Program-made: the position numbers and the translations under genes
IMG/VR virus record: IMGVR_UViG_3300006921_000005
Coordinates: 1 to 33,275 of that record
Direction: 5' to 3' (one strand)
DNA: 33,275 bases
Source: a virus
Notes under the pieces: generated by a model
What the model saw: only the letters and a program-made list of their open reading frames with translations
Told to the model about the DNA's origin: nothing
Database searches by the model: none
In this document: positions 5,388-10,794 of the stretch, in pieces
Layout of the letters: every line of letters starts with the position of its first letter
How positions within the stretch are numbered: the stretch's first letter is position 1

Positions 5388-6053
5388 TTATTTATCCTTA
5401 TTTTTAGCGTCGTGCGTCGTTACTCTATCTTCCATAGTTTTTAAATACGCATCTGCTTGTGCTTTTGTTTGTATTTTACGCCAATAATTATTAGCGTCCT
5501 GTTTTTTTCCTTTGAAAAATGGGTGGCTTAGTAACTCTTGATAGCGTTCCTTCTGCTTATCCGTAACCCAGTTATCTTGAGCAATATTATCAACGGCTGA
5601 CGGCTTCCAATTAAAAGGCATTTGCCATTTACCGCCTTTATTTTCTAACCCATCCCCGTTACTGATAAAAATAGTACCCTGTGAATATAAATCACGACCT
5701 ATGCCAAATTTAACCGCACATCGTTTAAACGCGTCGCTAGCTTCACCCTTTTCCTTTTCTACATTGCTTTCAGTTCCGCAATCACTTTTACTAATAGTGG
5801 CTAATTCACCAAGCTCATTAACAAAAGTAATAGTAATTGTACAAAAAAGTACACTACCTATTCGTTCATACTTATCAGCCCAGCAACCTGCGCCGACAAC
5901 ACTATCTAGCGTGTCCATAACATAACGGGCATCGACATAAGTAAGTGCCGTGCCTTTCCCATTGTTATTATCATAAACTCGCCCAACTCTATACTTTTTT
6001 TCGCTATTAGGCGTGGGTTTCGCCAGTAATAGCAAGTCTTCAGCTTTTACCAT
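5388..6053 (-). CDS. Rad52/Rad22-family single-strand annealing protein
   Basis: This 221-residue protein is predicted to coat single strands and anneal complementary DNA during phage recombination. The Rad52 signature is clear: T-A-L-T-Y-V-D-A-R-Y-V-M-D-T-L-D around 36-50, V-V-G-A-G-C-W at 52-58, a beta strand C-T-I-T-I-T-F, then E-K-G-E-A-S-D-A-F-K-R-C-A-V-K-F-G-I-G-R-D-L-Y around 101-123, the conserved A-x-x-D-A-x-K-R-x-x-x-x-F-G segment. The C-terminal 90 residues are lysine-rich and variable. ATG 6053 follows AAGGAG at 4 bases. A GTTTAAAC copy (5723-5730) is embedded in the A-F-K-R codons of the signature. It pairs with the downstream SpoVG-like gene and the RusA-like resolvase to form a recombination set. 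Confidence 0.85.
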   Translation of the reverse strand: MVKAEDLLLLAKPTPNSEKKYRVGRVYDNNNGKGTALTYVDARYVMDTLDSVVGAGCWADKYERIGSVLFCTITITFVNELGELATISKSDCGTESNVEKEKGEASDAFKRCAVKFGIGRDLYSQGTIFISNGDGLENKGGKWQMPFNWKPSAVDNIAQDNWVTDKQKERYQELLSHPFFKGKKQDANNYWRKIQTKAQADAYLKTMEDRVTTHDAKNKDK

Positions 6054-6132
6054 ACTACTCCTTATTGTGTATTGTTTTTATTTTATAAACTAAATAAGTA
6101 ATAAATATAAAACTTATTTAACTTATATTACC

Positions 6133-6202
6133 ATAACCATTTTCAGCGATGGTTATCCTTATCGTGTGTATATGGGGTGGCAGTTTGATAGTCTGCCATC
6201 CC
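6133..6202. other. Intergenic region with two hairpins before the Rad52-like gene
   Basis: The non-coding stretch 6054-6203 holds two dyads. ATAACCAT/ATGGTTAT with an 8-base loop spans 6133-6156. GGGGTGGCAG/CTGCCATCCC with a 9-base loop spans 6174-6202, immediately after the stop of the 46-residue gene; its single wobble pair works on the plus strand and becomes an A-C mismatch on the minus strand. No long T-run follows on the minus strand, so neither is a standard terminator. A 28-codon frame (6118-6204, starting in a TAATG overlap) also crosses this region; I would not call it a gene. Confidence 0.45.
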
Positions 6203-6203
6203 A

Positions 6204-6344
6204 TTACTCTGCATTAAGATAATCACATAGACTGCTATAGAATTGACCCATAGCAACCCCAAGACTAAAAATAAAAAACCCCATAATAAAAGGGTTTTGA
6301 ATTATACTTAGCCTTAATACCTGTACTATATCATAAATCCACAT
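6204..6344 (-). CDS. Small membrane protein (46 residues)
   Basis: The ATG at 6344 comes 1 base after the upstream TAA and has AGAGGA 8-9 bases before it. The product starts M-W-I-Y-D-I-V-Q-V-L-R-L, then has a strong hydrophobic helix N-P-F-I-M-G-F-F-I-F-S-L-G-V-A-M-G-Q-F (residues 17-35), and ends in a short polar tail (L-C-D-Y-L-N-A-E). It is likely an inner-membrane protein. It ends the operon that begins at 6871, with a strong hairpin just past its stop. The function is not known. Confidence 0.6.
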   Translation of the reverse strand: MWIYDIVQVLRLSIIQNPFIMGFFIFSLGVAMGQFYSSLCDYLNAE

Positions 6345-6345
6345 A

Positions 6346-6639
6346 TTATAGATCCTCTTTTAGTTCTAGTAGAATTTCCAAGTCTTCACGCGTGAATGGT
6401 ACAGACACACCGTTTACCCATTGACGTTTGGGCATACCTGCGTCTATCCACATTTTTACAGTTAGTTGGCTGGTGTCGTACGGCGTTATATTAGCCAGCA
6501 CCATAGTACCATCATCACTATAAATATGATGGTAAGCCTTAACCGTACTAGCATCATTATGGTCTGCTTCGCATCTTATATCAATAACGAAACCTTTATG
6601 TTTGAAAGTTTGATTTATAAACATTAATACATTTCCCAT
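6346..6639 (-). CDS. Unknown early protein (97 residues)
   Basis: I place the start at ATG 6639, directly after the upstream stop and 9 bases after GAGGA; the ATG at 6654 would overlap the upstream gene and has no ribosome site. The product is a mixed alpha/beta small protein (F-V-I-D-I-R-C-E-A-D-H, then Y-S-D-D-G-T-M-V-L-A-N-I-T). It has a C-terminal V-P-F-T-R-E-D-L-E-I-L-L-E-L-K-E-D-L amphipathic helix. No family is recognised. It lies between a zinc-binding mini-protein and a small membrane protein, all closely spaced and presumably one transcript controlled from the operator-like region at 6918-6950. Confidence 0.65.
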   Translation of the reverse strand: MGNVLMFINQTFKHKGFVIDIRCEADHNDASTVKAYHHIYSDDGTMVLANITPYDTSQLTVKMWIDAGMPKRQWVNGVSVPFTREDLEILLELKEDL

Positions 6640-6640
6640 T

Positions 6641-6871
6641 TTAATAGTCCTCATCTAATCGCTCACCAGCATAAGCTGGGTCGTGGTAATTGTCTTTGCG
6701 GTATGGGTATCGTTCGCTATCGTAGCAGTCATTACAGAATAGTCCTGTATAAATTCCATACGCATCACACCTAGCCCATTCGTGGTAATTAATAGGCTTA
6801 CACATTGTGGAGGTTTTTTCGCAACCCCCGCACTTTACAGTATTTAAATCATCAATAAAATTAACTGCCAT
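6641..6871 (-). CDS. Small zinc-binding protein (76 residues)
   Basis: The protein carries C-G-G-C (14-17), a lone C24, C35 and C-N-D-C (46-49), with nearby histidine, and then a tyrosine- and charge-rich tail (Y-P-Y-R-K-D-N-Y-H-D-P-A-Y). It is likely a zinc ribbon that organises the first 50 residues. The ATG at 6871 has AAGGAAA about 9 bases upstream. It is the first gene after the non-coding block at 6872-7144, with operator-like direct repeats about 50-80 bases upstream of the start. No function is assigned. Confidence 0.6.
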   Translation of the reverse strand: MAVNFIDDLNTVKCGGCEKTSTMCKPINYHEWARCDAYGIYTGLFCNDCYDSERYPYRKDNYHDPAYAGERLDEDY

Positions 6872-6917
6872 TTTTATATTTCCTTACAATATTTTTAGTT
6901 AAAAAACAAGAACCAGT

Positions 6918-6950
6918 AGATTAATTCTCCAAAATAGAGATTAATTCTCT
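6918..6950. promoter_or_regulatory. Tandem operator-like repeats upstream of the zinc-protein operon
   Basis: AGATTAATTCTC occurs twice, at 6918-6929 and 6938-6949, with a 20-bp period (about two helical turns). The second lies in a dyad AGAGA-TTAAT-TCTCT (6936-6950). Two equal sites on one face of the helix, upstream of the 6871 start, look like a repressor or activator operator. The small HTH protein at 4361-4528 is a possible partner. Confidence 0.5.
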
Positions 6951-6959
6951 AATAGGGCA

Positions 6960-7024
6960 GGGATGCTGAGTTTTAGCGTGTAAGGGTGTCCAGATATTTT
7001 ACCCGCTTTCACTTTCAGCACCCC
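6960..7024 (-). ncRNA. Long stem-loop between the tRNA-like segment and the zinc-protein gene
   Basis: A 10-bp outer stem is formed by 6960-6969 and 7015-7024. It is fully paired on the minus-strand RNA only (GGGGTGCTGA with TCAGCATCCC, one G-U). Inside, AGC/GCT (6975-6977 with 7005-7007) and GGGT/ACCC (6984-6987 with 7001-7004) can also pair. There is no T-run, so it is not a standard terminator. It could stabilise or process the transcript. Confidence 0.4.
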
Positions 7025-7039
7025 CTAATTTTACTATAG

Positions 7040-7107
7040 TGGCTATGGGCGGAATTGAACCGCCCCAGCTTAGGGCTTCGATTGACCCTTGCCGTAACCA
7101 TATCAGC
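7040..7107 (-). tRNA. tRNA-like segment, incomplete (no matching 5' acceptor strand)
   Basis: On the minus strand a D arm GCTG-ATATGGTTA-CGGC (7091-7107, with A14, G18-G19 and A21 in place), one linking base, an anticodon arm AGGGT-CAATCGAA-GCCCT (7072-7089), a 7-base variable loop, a perfect T arm GGCGG-TTCAATT-CCGCC (7048-7064), a 3' acceptor strand CATAGCC (7041-7047) and a discriminator A follow in the right order. Two things are wrong: the anticodon loop has 8 bases, not 7, and the 7 bases that should form the 5' acceptor strand do not pair. AGCTATG, which would pair at 6 of 7 positions, occurs at 7124-7130 but is displaced by 14 extra bases. It may be a decayed tRNA or a captured 3' tRNA fragment; I do not assign an amino acid. 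Confidence 0.4.
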
Positions 7108-7144
7108 CATCACGTTTAGCTATCATAGCTTCCCGTGTTTTTGC

Positions 7145-7729
7145 TTAGTCCTGCTCCATATAATGACCGACGGGGCAAGTAGGTGTACCATAATGGTCTA
7201 TAGTAGACTGGCTCATTCTTATGATATATTGCGTTCCATAATCAGCACACTCTGGGCAGTAAACTTTTTTCAGCCTAGTGCTTTGTTTTTTGCCAACATA
7301 ATTTAGAGCCTTATGCGGGTATTTGCCGATTTTTTTAGCTAAAGCCTTTAACGTCTTATTTAATTCAGACCCTGCTACTGTAGCGGTCATCTGTCCTTTA
7401 AGTCCAATAGCTACCGCAATATCTCTAAACGGTTTGCCGTGTCCGTGTTTGCAATTTAACTTATGGTGTATTAGCTCGTGCGCCAACACATCAGCTACGC
7501 GGATACTTTTGCTTAATTCGGGGTGGATAAATATTTCATTATAGCCATTAACTAAATCACTAAAACAAACCCCTATAGTTTTATTAAATGCGTGTCCGCC
7601 TTTAGGTGGATAACCGCAACTAATTCTAACCTTTTTCATATTTAAAGGATGGCCAGCAGGCTTAAAAACTTTAGTATTTAATTCTCTTGCCATCTTGTTA
7701 AGCCATTCTTCTCTAGTAATACGTGCCAT
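7145..7729 (-). CDS. SprT-like zinc metalloprotein
   Basis: This 194-residue protein has the metallopeptidase signature H-E-L-I-H (residues 84-88) with the conserved continuation H-K-L-N-C-K-H-G-H-G-K-P-F-R, typical of SprT/Spartan-like domains in phages, where a further histidine completes the zinc site. The C-terminal part has a second metal site, Y-C-P-E-C near 160 and C-P-V-G-H near 187. The start at ATG 7729 follows the upstream stop by 1 base with GGGGGAT before it; a frame from 7759 overlaps the previous gene. SprT-like proteins digest DNA-protein crosslinks in cells; in phages they may process host or phage proteins on DNA. The role here is unproven. Confidence 0.75.
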   Translation of the reverse strand: MARITREEWLNKMARELNTKVFKPAGHPLNMKKVRISCGYPPKGGHAFNKTIGVCFSDLVNGYNEIFIHPELSKSIRVADVLAHELIHHKLNCKHGHGKPFRDIAVAIGLKGQMTATVAGSELNKTLKALAKKIGKYPHKALNYVGKKQSTRLKKVYCPECADYGTQYIIRMSQSTIDHYGTPTCPVGHYMEQD

Positions 7730-7730
7730 C

Positions 7731-8006
7731 TTATTTATCCCCCCTAAAATCACCATCAAGATAATCCCGTTTTAGCTTAAACTGCACTACGAATAGTTCA
7801 TCGTGATTAGTATTGTCTAGTATGTATTCAGCCGTAACATACTTACAAACCAAATCGCAGAAATTAACCATAATCTTTTTACCGTATTTTTTAGGTACTG
7901 ATACGATTATGTATTCGTACTTATTGCTTACTGCTATTTCACTATCACGTACTAAGCCATCGGTATATGCTAGCGACTTTAAGATACAATCATATAAATA
8001 ATCCAT
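7731..8006 (-). CDS. Unknown early protein (91 residues)
   Basis: No family is recognised. The start at ATG 8006 has a good ribosome site (GAGAGGA, 5 bases upstream), and the stop is 1 base before the SprT-like start. The protein looks like a small alpha/beta domain: a helical N-terminus (M-D-Y-L-Y-D-C-I-L-K-S-L), a strand Y-E-Y-I-I-V-S-V, K-K-Y-G-K-K-I-M-V-N-F-C-D-L, then L-F-V-V-Q-F-K-L-K-R and an acidic/basic end. It contains no metal motif or membrane segment. It belongs to the three-gene unit that starts after the second structured leader. Confidence 0.6.
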   Translation of the reverse strand: MDYLYDCILKSLAYTDGLVRDSEIAVSNKYEYIIVSVPKKYGKKIMVNFCDLVCKYVTAEYILDNTNHDELFVVQFKLKRDYLDGDFRGDK

Positions 8007-8007
8007 T

Positions 8008-8151
8008 TTATTCCTCTCCCTCTAAACATTCATCAATTTCATTTATAATCCCGTTAAAATGACCTTCAAGCCTTATTTGGTCATCCTTAGATAAGTCATT
8101 CCAAATCCTGTCTAAATATTTCTCATAAATTGCTATTATTTCATTATCCAT
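8008..8151 (-). CDS. Small acidic protein (47 residues)
   Basis: The ATG at 8151 has AAGGA about 9 bases upstream, and the stop overlaps the ribosome site of the next gene. The product is highly acidic and helical: M-D-N-E-I-I-A-I-Y-E-K-Y-L-D-R-I-W, a short turn, then F-N-G-I-I-N-E-I-D-E-C-L-E-G-E-E. It could be a two-helix protein that binds a host protein or mimics DNA charge, but this is speculation. It is the first gene after the structured leader copy at 8177-8260, so it is presumably regulated by it. Confidence 0.6.
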   Translation of the reverse strand: MDNEIIAIYEKYLDRIWNDLSKDDQIRLEGHFNGIINEIDECLEGEE

Positions 8152-8176
8152 TATCGTTATTCCTTATATTTATTTT

Positions 8177-8260
8177 ATTTATTTTTGCCCTTGCTCACTA
8201 TTTATACAGGCTTGCAACTGTCATAGGCTAGTTTAAGGGTTGCCCCCAATTAAGGGGGCA
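8177..8260 (-). promoter_or_regulatory. Structured leader, copy B
   Basis: On the minus strand this reads as a 7-bp GC-rich hairpin TGCCCCC-TTAATT-GGGGGCA (8241-8260), then ACCCTTAA, then a small hairpin ACAG-TTGCAAGC-CTGT, GTATAA and GAGCAAGGGCAAAAA. It is followed by the ribosome site and ATG of the 47-residue gene. Copy A at 8590-8679 has the same order with compensatory changes. CCCTT can pair with the conserved downstream AAGGG, or GGG with CCC, giving alternative folds. It could be a regulatory RNA or a repeated promoter region. Confidence 0.6.
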
Positions 8261-8270
8261 GGGTTAAGGG

Positions 8271-8567
8271 TTAATGGAAAACAGTAAGTAAACTTTTATC
8301 GTCTTGCTCTATCTCTGTCCAAGTGGTATTCTTATGAGTTTGTTTCTTTTTGGTAATATTTGTATTAGGCTTATCGGTGTGTACGCTTATCCTTTCACTC
8401 ACCCACTCGTGTCCGTCTAATTCGTGTTCTGCCACAGTAATCCAAACTCCTTTTCCACTAGGTAGGTCTATTTTTATATTAGTATAATTTAAACCATCAC
8501 CTCTAGTATTAACATTTTCTTCTACCCTTACTTGTACTTTTTCAACTGCTTCGCTTTTGTATTCCAT
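8271..8567 (-). CDS. Unknown early protein (98 residues), first gene after leader A
   Basis: The start at ATG 8567 has AAGGA 9 bases upstream; the frame extends to 8633 but that part is the structured leader and should not be translated. The product begins M-E-Y-K-S-E-A-V-E-K-V-Q-V-R-V-E-E-N, continues L-N-Y-T-N-I-K-I-D-L-P-S-G-K-G-V-W-I-T-V-A-E-H, and has a Lys/Thr-rich C-terminus (I-T-K-K-K-Q-T-H-K-N-T-T). It looks like a small beta-rich soluble protein. The stop is followed after 10 bases by the copy B hairpin. As the first gene after the main control region it is likely made very early. No family is recognised. Confidence 0.65.
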   Translation of the reverse strand: MEYKSEAVEKVQVRVEENVNTRGDGLNYTNIKIDLPSGKGVWITVAEHELDGHEWVSERISVHTDKPNTNITKKKQTHKNTTWTEIEQDDKSLLTVFH

Positions 8568-8589
8568 AATATATATTCCTTTTAGTTTT

Positions 8590-8679
8590 ATTTGTTTTTG
8601 CCCTTGCTCTGCATTTCTTATACGGGGTTGCAACCGCCATAGCCTGCATTAAGGGTAGCCCCCTTTTAATAGGTGGGCT
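8590..8679 (-). promoter_or_regulatory. Structured leader, copy A
   Basis: On the minus strand the order is AGCCC(a)CC-TATTAAAA-GGGGGCT (hairpin, 8657-8679), ACCCTTAA, a small stem GCGG-TTGCAACC-CCGT, GTATAA and GAGCAAGGGCAAAAA. AAGGA and ATG 8567 follow. Compared with copy B, the closing pair of the first hairpin changes from U-A to A-U and the small stem changes A-U to G-C and A-U to G-U, so pairing is kept. TTGCAA and GCAAGGGCAAAAA are unchanged. Confidence 0.6.
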
Positions 8680-8693
8680 TCGCTAGCACTTGG

Positions 8694-8783
8694 TTATAAT
8701 AGTCTGTTTCCTAAAACGCTCTCTACAATCCCGATACTGCTTGGTGTTACACGGTTAGGCTCTTTGTTCATCTTCTGTGTCAT
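8694..8783 (-). CDS. Possible short peptide (29 residues)
   Basis: An ATG at 8783 opens a 29-codon frame (M-T-Q-K-M-N-K-E-P-N-R-V, then S-S-I-G-I-V-E-S-V-L-G-N-R-L-L). The composition looks protein-like, and an in-frame TAA sits directly before the ATG. No good ribosome site is visible, and a hairpin (CTTCTGTGT with ACAxCAGAAG, 8772-8797) overlaps the start. The frame upstream of that TAA (8784-8898) is also open and protein-like but has no start codon. This may be a leader peptide or a relic of a longer gene. Confidence 0.25.
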   Translation of the reverse strand: MTQKMNKEPNRVTPSSIGIVESVLGNRLL

Positions 8784-8871
8784 TTATACATCAGAAGCAC
8801 CTACTAATGTCTGTGGCGTGTGCCGTTGTCTATTGGGGTCGATTCTCCCTGCTCGCCCACCCTCAACAACA

Positions 8872-8907
8872 ATTTCAAAAAACGTAGCGCCCCTGCGCTA
8901 TTGAAAT
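8872..8907 (-). terminator. Strong stem-loop with T-run, end of the late transcript
   Basis: TAGCGC-CCCT-GCGCTA (8885-8900) is a perfect 6-bp stem with a 4-base loop. On the minus strand it is followed by CG and six T, the pattern of an intrinsic terminator. The outer arms ATTTCAA (8872-8878) and TTGAAAT (8901-8907) can also pair across the T-run. It lies downstream of the last tail gene and is well placed to end late transcription. Confidence 0.65.
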
Positions 8908-9220
8908 CTAATACAGTTTATATTATATAAACCAAATAAATAATTAAAATAAATAAAAAAAGTTTTCCTAGTGGGTTCGTTTAAACAGTTGAATTATAGA
9001 GGGATATAAAAAATGCTTGACTTTTGTGATTTTAATTCTGAGGGCTAAAATTGCCGTTTCCTGCTACTTTAGTGTTTATATAGTATATACAGACCTAAAA
9101 AGTGAGAAACCGATTCTCATAAGGAGAGATAGTAAAGCAGTTAAAGTATTACTTTACGTGCAATTTTATCGTTATAATAAAAAAATTTAACTATTTGGGG
9201 TGTTTAAACGGTGTGGAAAA
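8908..9220. promoter_or_regulatory. Main intergenic control region
   Basis: This AT-rich stretch has no convincing gene. On the minus strand TATAAT occurs at 8993-8998, and six bases further on GTTTAAAC (8979-8986) would overlap the expected transcription start. A second GTTTAAAC lies at 9202-9209. TGAGAA-ACCGA-TTCTCA (9103-9119) is a perfect 6-bp dyad that looks like an operator. No good -35 box is seen 17 bases before the TATAAT, so a phage activator may be needed if this is a promoter. Confidence 0.4.
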
Positions 9221-10366
9221 TCACCAAGTTTCGATTAAATCAAACTTTATATTATATAAATTCGGCGATATGGGTGTGTATGATATTTCTTTTTTCTTGT
9301 TTTTTACGATGTAAAATTTATCGTTTTTAAATTCTCCATCGGGTGTTAGGCTAAGACTGTTAGCGTTTAACATCATAGGTAGCTTTCCATTATATGTTAC
9401 ATTCATAAGCGCACCGATATTATCCACATCCCCTATAGTTCCGTCGCCCCCTAGATGGTCTTCAAAATAGTTAGCACCGAAGTCATCATCTGCCTTTTTT
9501 TGGTCAAAAGCTCCATCGAAAGTTGGTATTATTTTGTCATCATCTAGGTAAGATACTTGGAATTGGAAATTAGCCCTACTGGTTCTTTTACCTACTTCCA
9601 TAGCATACGTACCGCTAGAGTGGAAGCCTTCATATTCGTTTTTATAATACTGAAATGGTATAAATTGCCCGTGATTTTCTCGCCCATCTGTCGTTACTTT
9701 GTATAACTCACGCCCCGACGGGCTTTTAATATTATCTACGTTATCGTTTGAAAAAGTAACTTTAGAGGATAAATCTACAGGGGTAGGGAATACGAATGAC
9801 CTCCCAAGCGATATACCCGCCACATCTAAATTATAACCCCAAACAGGGTTATCGTTTTTATGGAAATAAAATCTAATTTCATCGACGTACCCAGTAGGGT
9901 CGGTAAAAAATGGCAATATAGTTAGCAAGCTGAACCCATCATAGGTAAATCCTGTGGAATTGTAATCATCTCCTTCCACGCTAGTACCCGTGCCACCGTT
10001 AGCTAATGGGCTAGTTATACAGTTACCTACTTGGGTATTTTCATAATGAAAAGAAACTTCGATACCAGTACCCGTTGAAGCCAATGTATGCCCAAAAATA
10101 GCTAGATAATTGGCTTGCTTTAAAAATTTCTTTGAAACCCTTATATTTGAAAGAGAAAAAAACGGGTTATAGTAGTTTTCGCCTGCACCCGACTGGAACG
10201 TAAATCGTTTTCTAGGGCTTTGGGTTTGCAACCCTAAATAATCAATATTATGGGGGGGGGTATATTGCCATCCACCAGAATTAGCGGTGGTATTCTGAAT
10301 GGCTGAAAAATATTGTAAAAAATCACAATATAGGATAGGTTTTTTAATAAAGGTTTTATCTGCCAC
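9221..10366 (-). CDS. Putative tail-tip or receptor-binding structural protein
   Basis: This is the last gene of the late region, 381 residues, rich in aromatic and Gly/Asn/Thr residues, with no Cys-rich or enzymatic motif. Segments such as W-G-Y-N-L-D-V-A-G-I-S-L-G-R-S, F-F-S-L-S-N-I-R-V and the repeated F-T-F-Q/F-Q-F-Q-V-S-Y strands suggest a beta-sandwich baseplate or carbohydrate-binding protein. It overlaps the preceding 144-residue gene by 11 bases and follows the large tail-tip gene, so a distal tail location is likely. A run of nine C (10252-10260) lies near the start of the gene and encodes T-P-P-H; slippage there would shorten the protein. Family unknown; tail assignment by position. 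Confidence 0.55.
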   Translation of the reverse strand: MADKTFIKKPILYCDFLQYFSAIQNTTANSGGWQYTPPHNIDYLGLQTQSPRKRFTFQSGAGENYYNPFFSLSNIRVSKKFLKQANYLAIFGHTLASTGTGIEVSFHYENTQVGNCITSPLANGGTGTSVEGDDYNSTGFTYDGFSLLTILPFFTDPTGYVDEIRFYFHKNDNPVWGYNLDVAGISLGRSFVFPTPVDLSSKVTFSNDNVDNIKSPSGRELYKVTTDGRENHGQFIPFQYYKNEYEGFHSSGTYAMEVGKRTSRANFQFQVSYLDDDKIIPTFDGAFDQKKADDDFGANYFEDHLGGDGTIGDVDNIGALMNVTYNGKLPMMLNANSLSLTPDGEFKNDKFYIVKNKKKEISYTPISPNLYNIKFDLIETW

Positions 10367-10790
10367 GTTCTAGCCCCCCTTCGGGTTTTCTTATATTTTT
10401 ATTAGTGCCCAAGTATTGTACTTTGTTCTCGTCTGTACTCCAATTAGATTTATCTAGCTTGGCTTTTCCAGAAATTTTAGTTACTTTAACTTTATATGGC
10501 ATAGATTTATTATCGCATATTATTATTTTTTCTATATCTAAATCGCCATAGTATGTTGCTATATTTTTTTCCATATAGCCTTCGCCTGCGCTATTGAAGT
10601 ACCCAATAAAAATATTAGTACCTTTTTTAAATACCCAGTTATCTATTTCATTTATTGTAATTGTCGGGAAACCTGTATATGAAATCTGTATACCATTTAT
10701 TACCTTCGATGGTTCTGTTTTAAAAAAAATATCGCCGTTGCCGTATTCTATCTCTACCCTACTACTTACCTCGTTACCAAAAGAAGCCAT
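10356..10790 (-). CDS. Putative tail-tip accessory protein (144 residues)
   Basis: The protein is beta-rich (V-E-I-E-Y-G-N-G-D-I-F-F-K, I-Q-I-S-Y-T-G-F-P-T-I-T-I, W-V-F-K-K-G-T-N-I-F-I-G-Y-F) and has a basic, disordered C-terminus (K-P-E-G-G-L-E-R-G-R). It lies 4 bases after the stop of the 1780-residue tail gene and overlaps the next gene by 11 bases, so the three are co-translated. It may be a small baseplate subunit or a chaperone for the last protein. I do not recognise a family. Confidence 0.5.
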   Translation of the reverse strand: MASFGNEVSSRVEIEYGNGDIFFKTEPSKVINGIQISYTGFPTITINEIDNWVFKKGTNIFIGYFNSAGEGYMEKNIATYYGDLDIEKIIICDNKSMPYKVKVTKISGKAKLDKSNWSTDENKVQYLGTNKNIRKPEGGLERGR

Positions 10791-10794
10791 TTAC

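Noticed and set aside
6118-6204. A 28-codon frame after the 46-residue gene
   Set aside because: No ribosome site, and it lies over two strong hairpins; the TAATG overlap alone is not enough.
8830-8866. Plus-strand tRNA 3' end (GGGGTCGATTCTCCC then CCCACC)
   Set aside because: No D or anticodon arm and no matching 5' acceptor strand precede it, and the T loop is one base short.
9014-9049. Plus-strand start ATG with GAGGG before it
   Set aside because: It gives only 11 codons and no gene on the plus strand follows.
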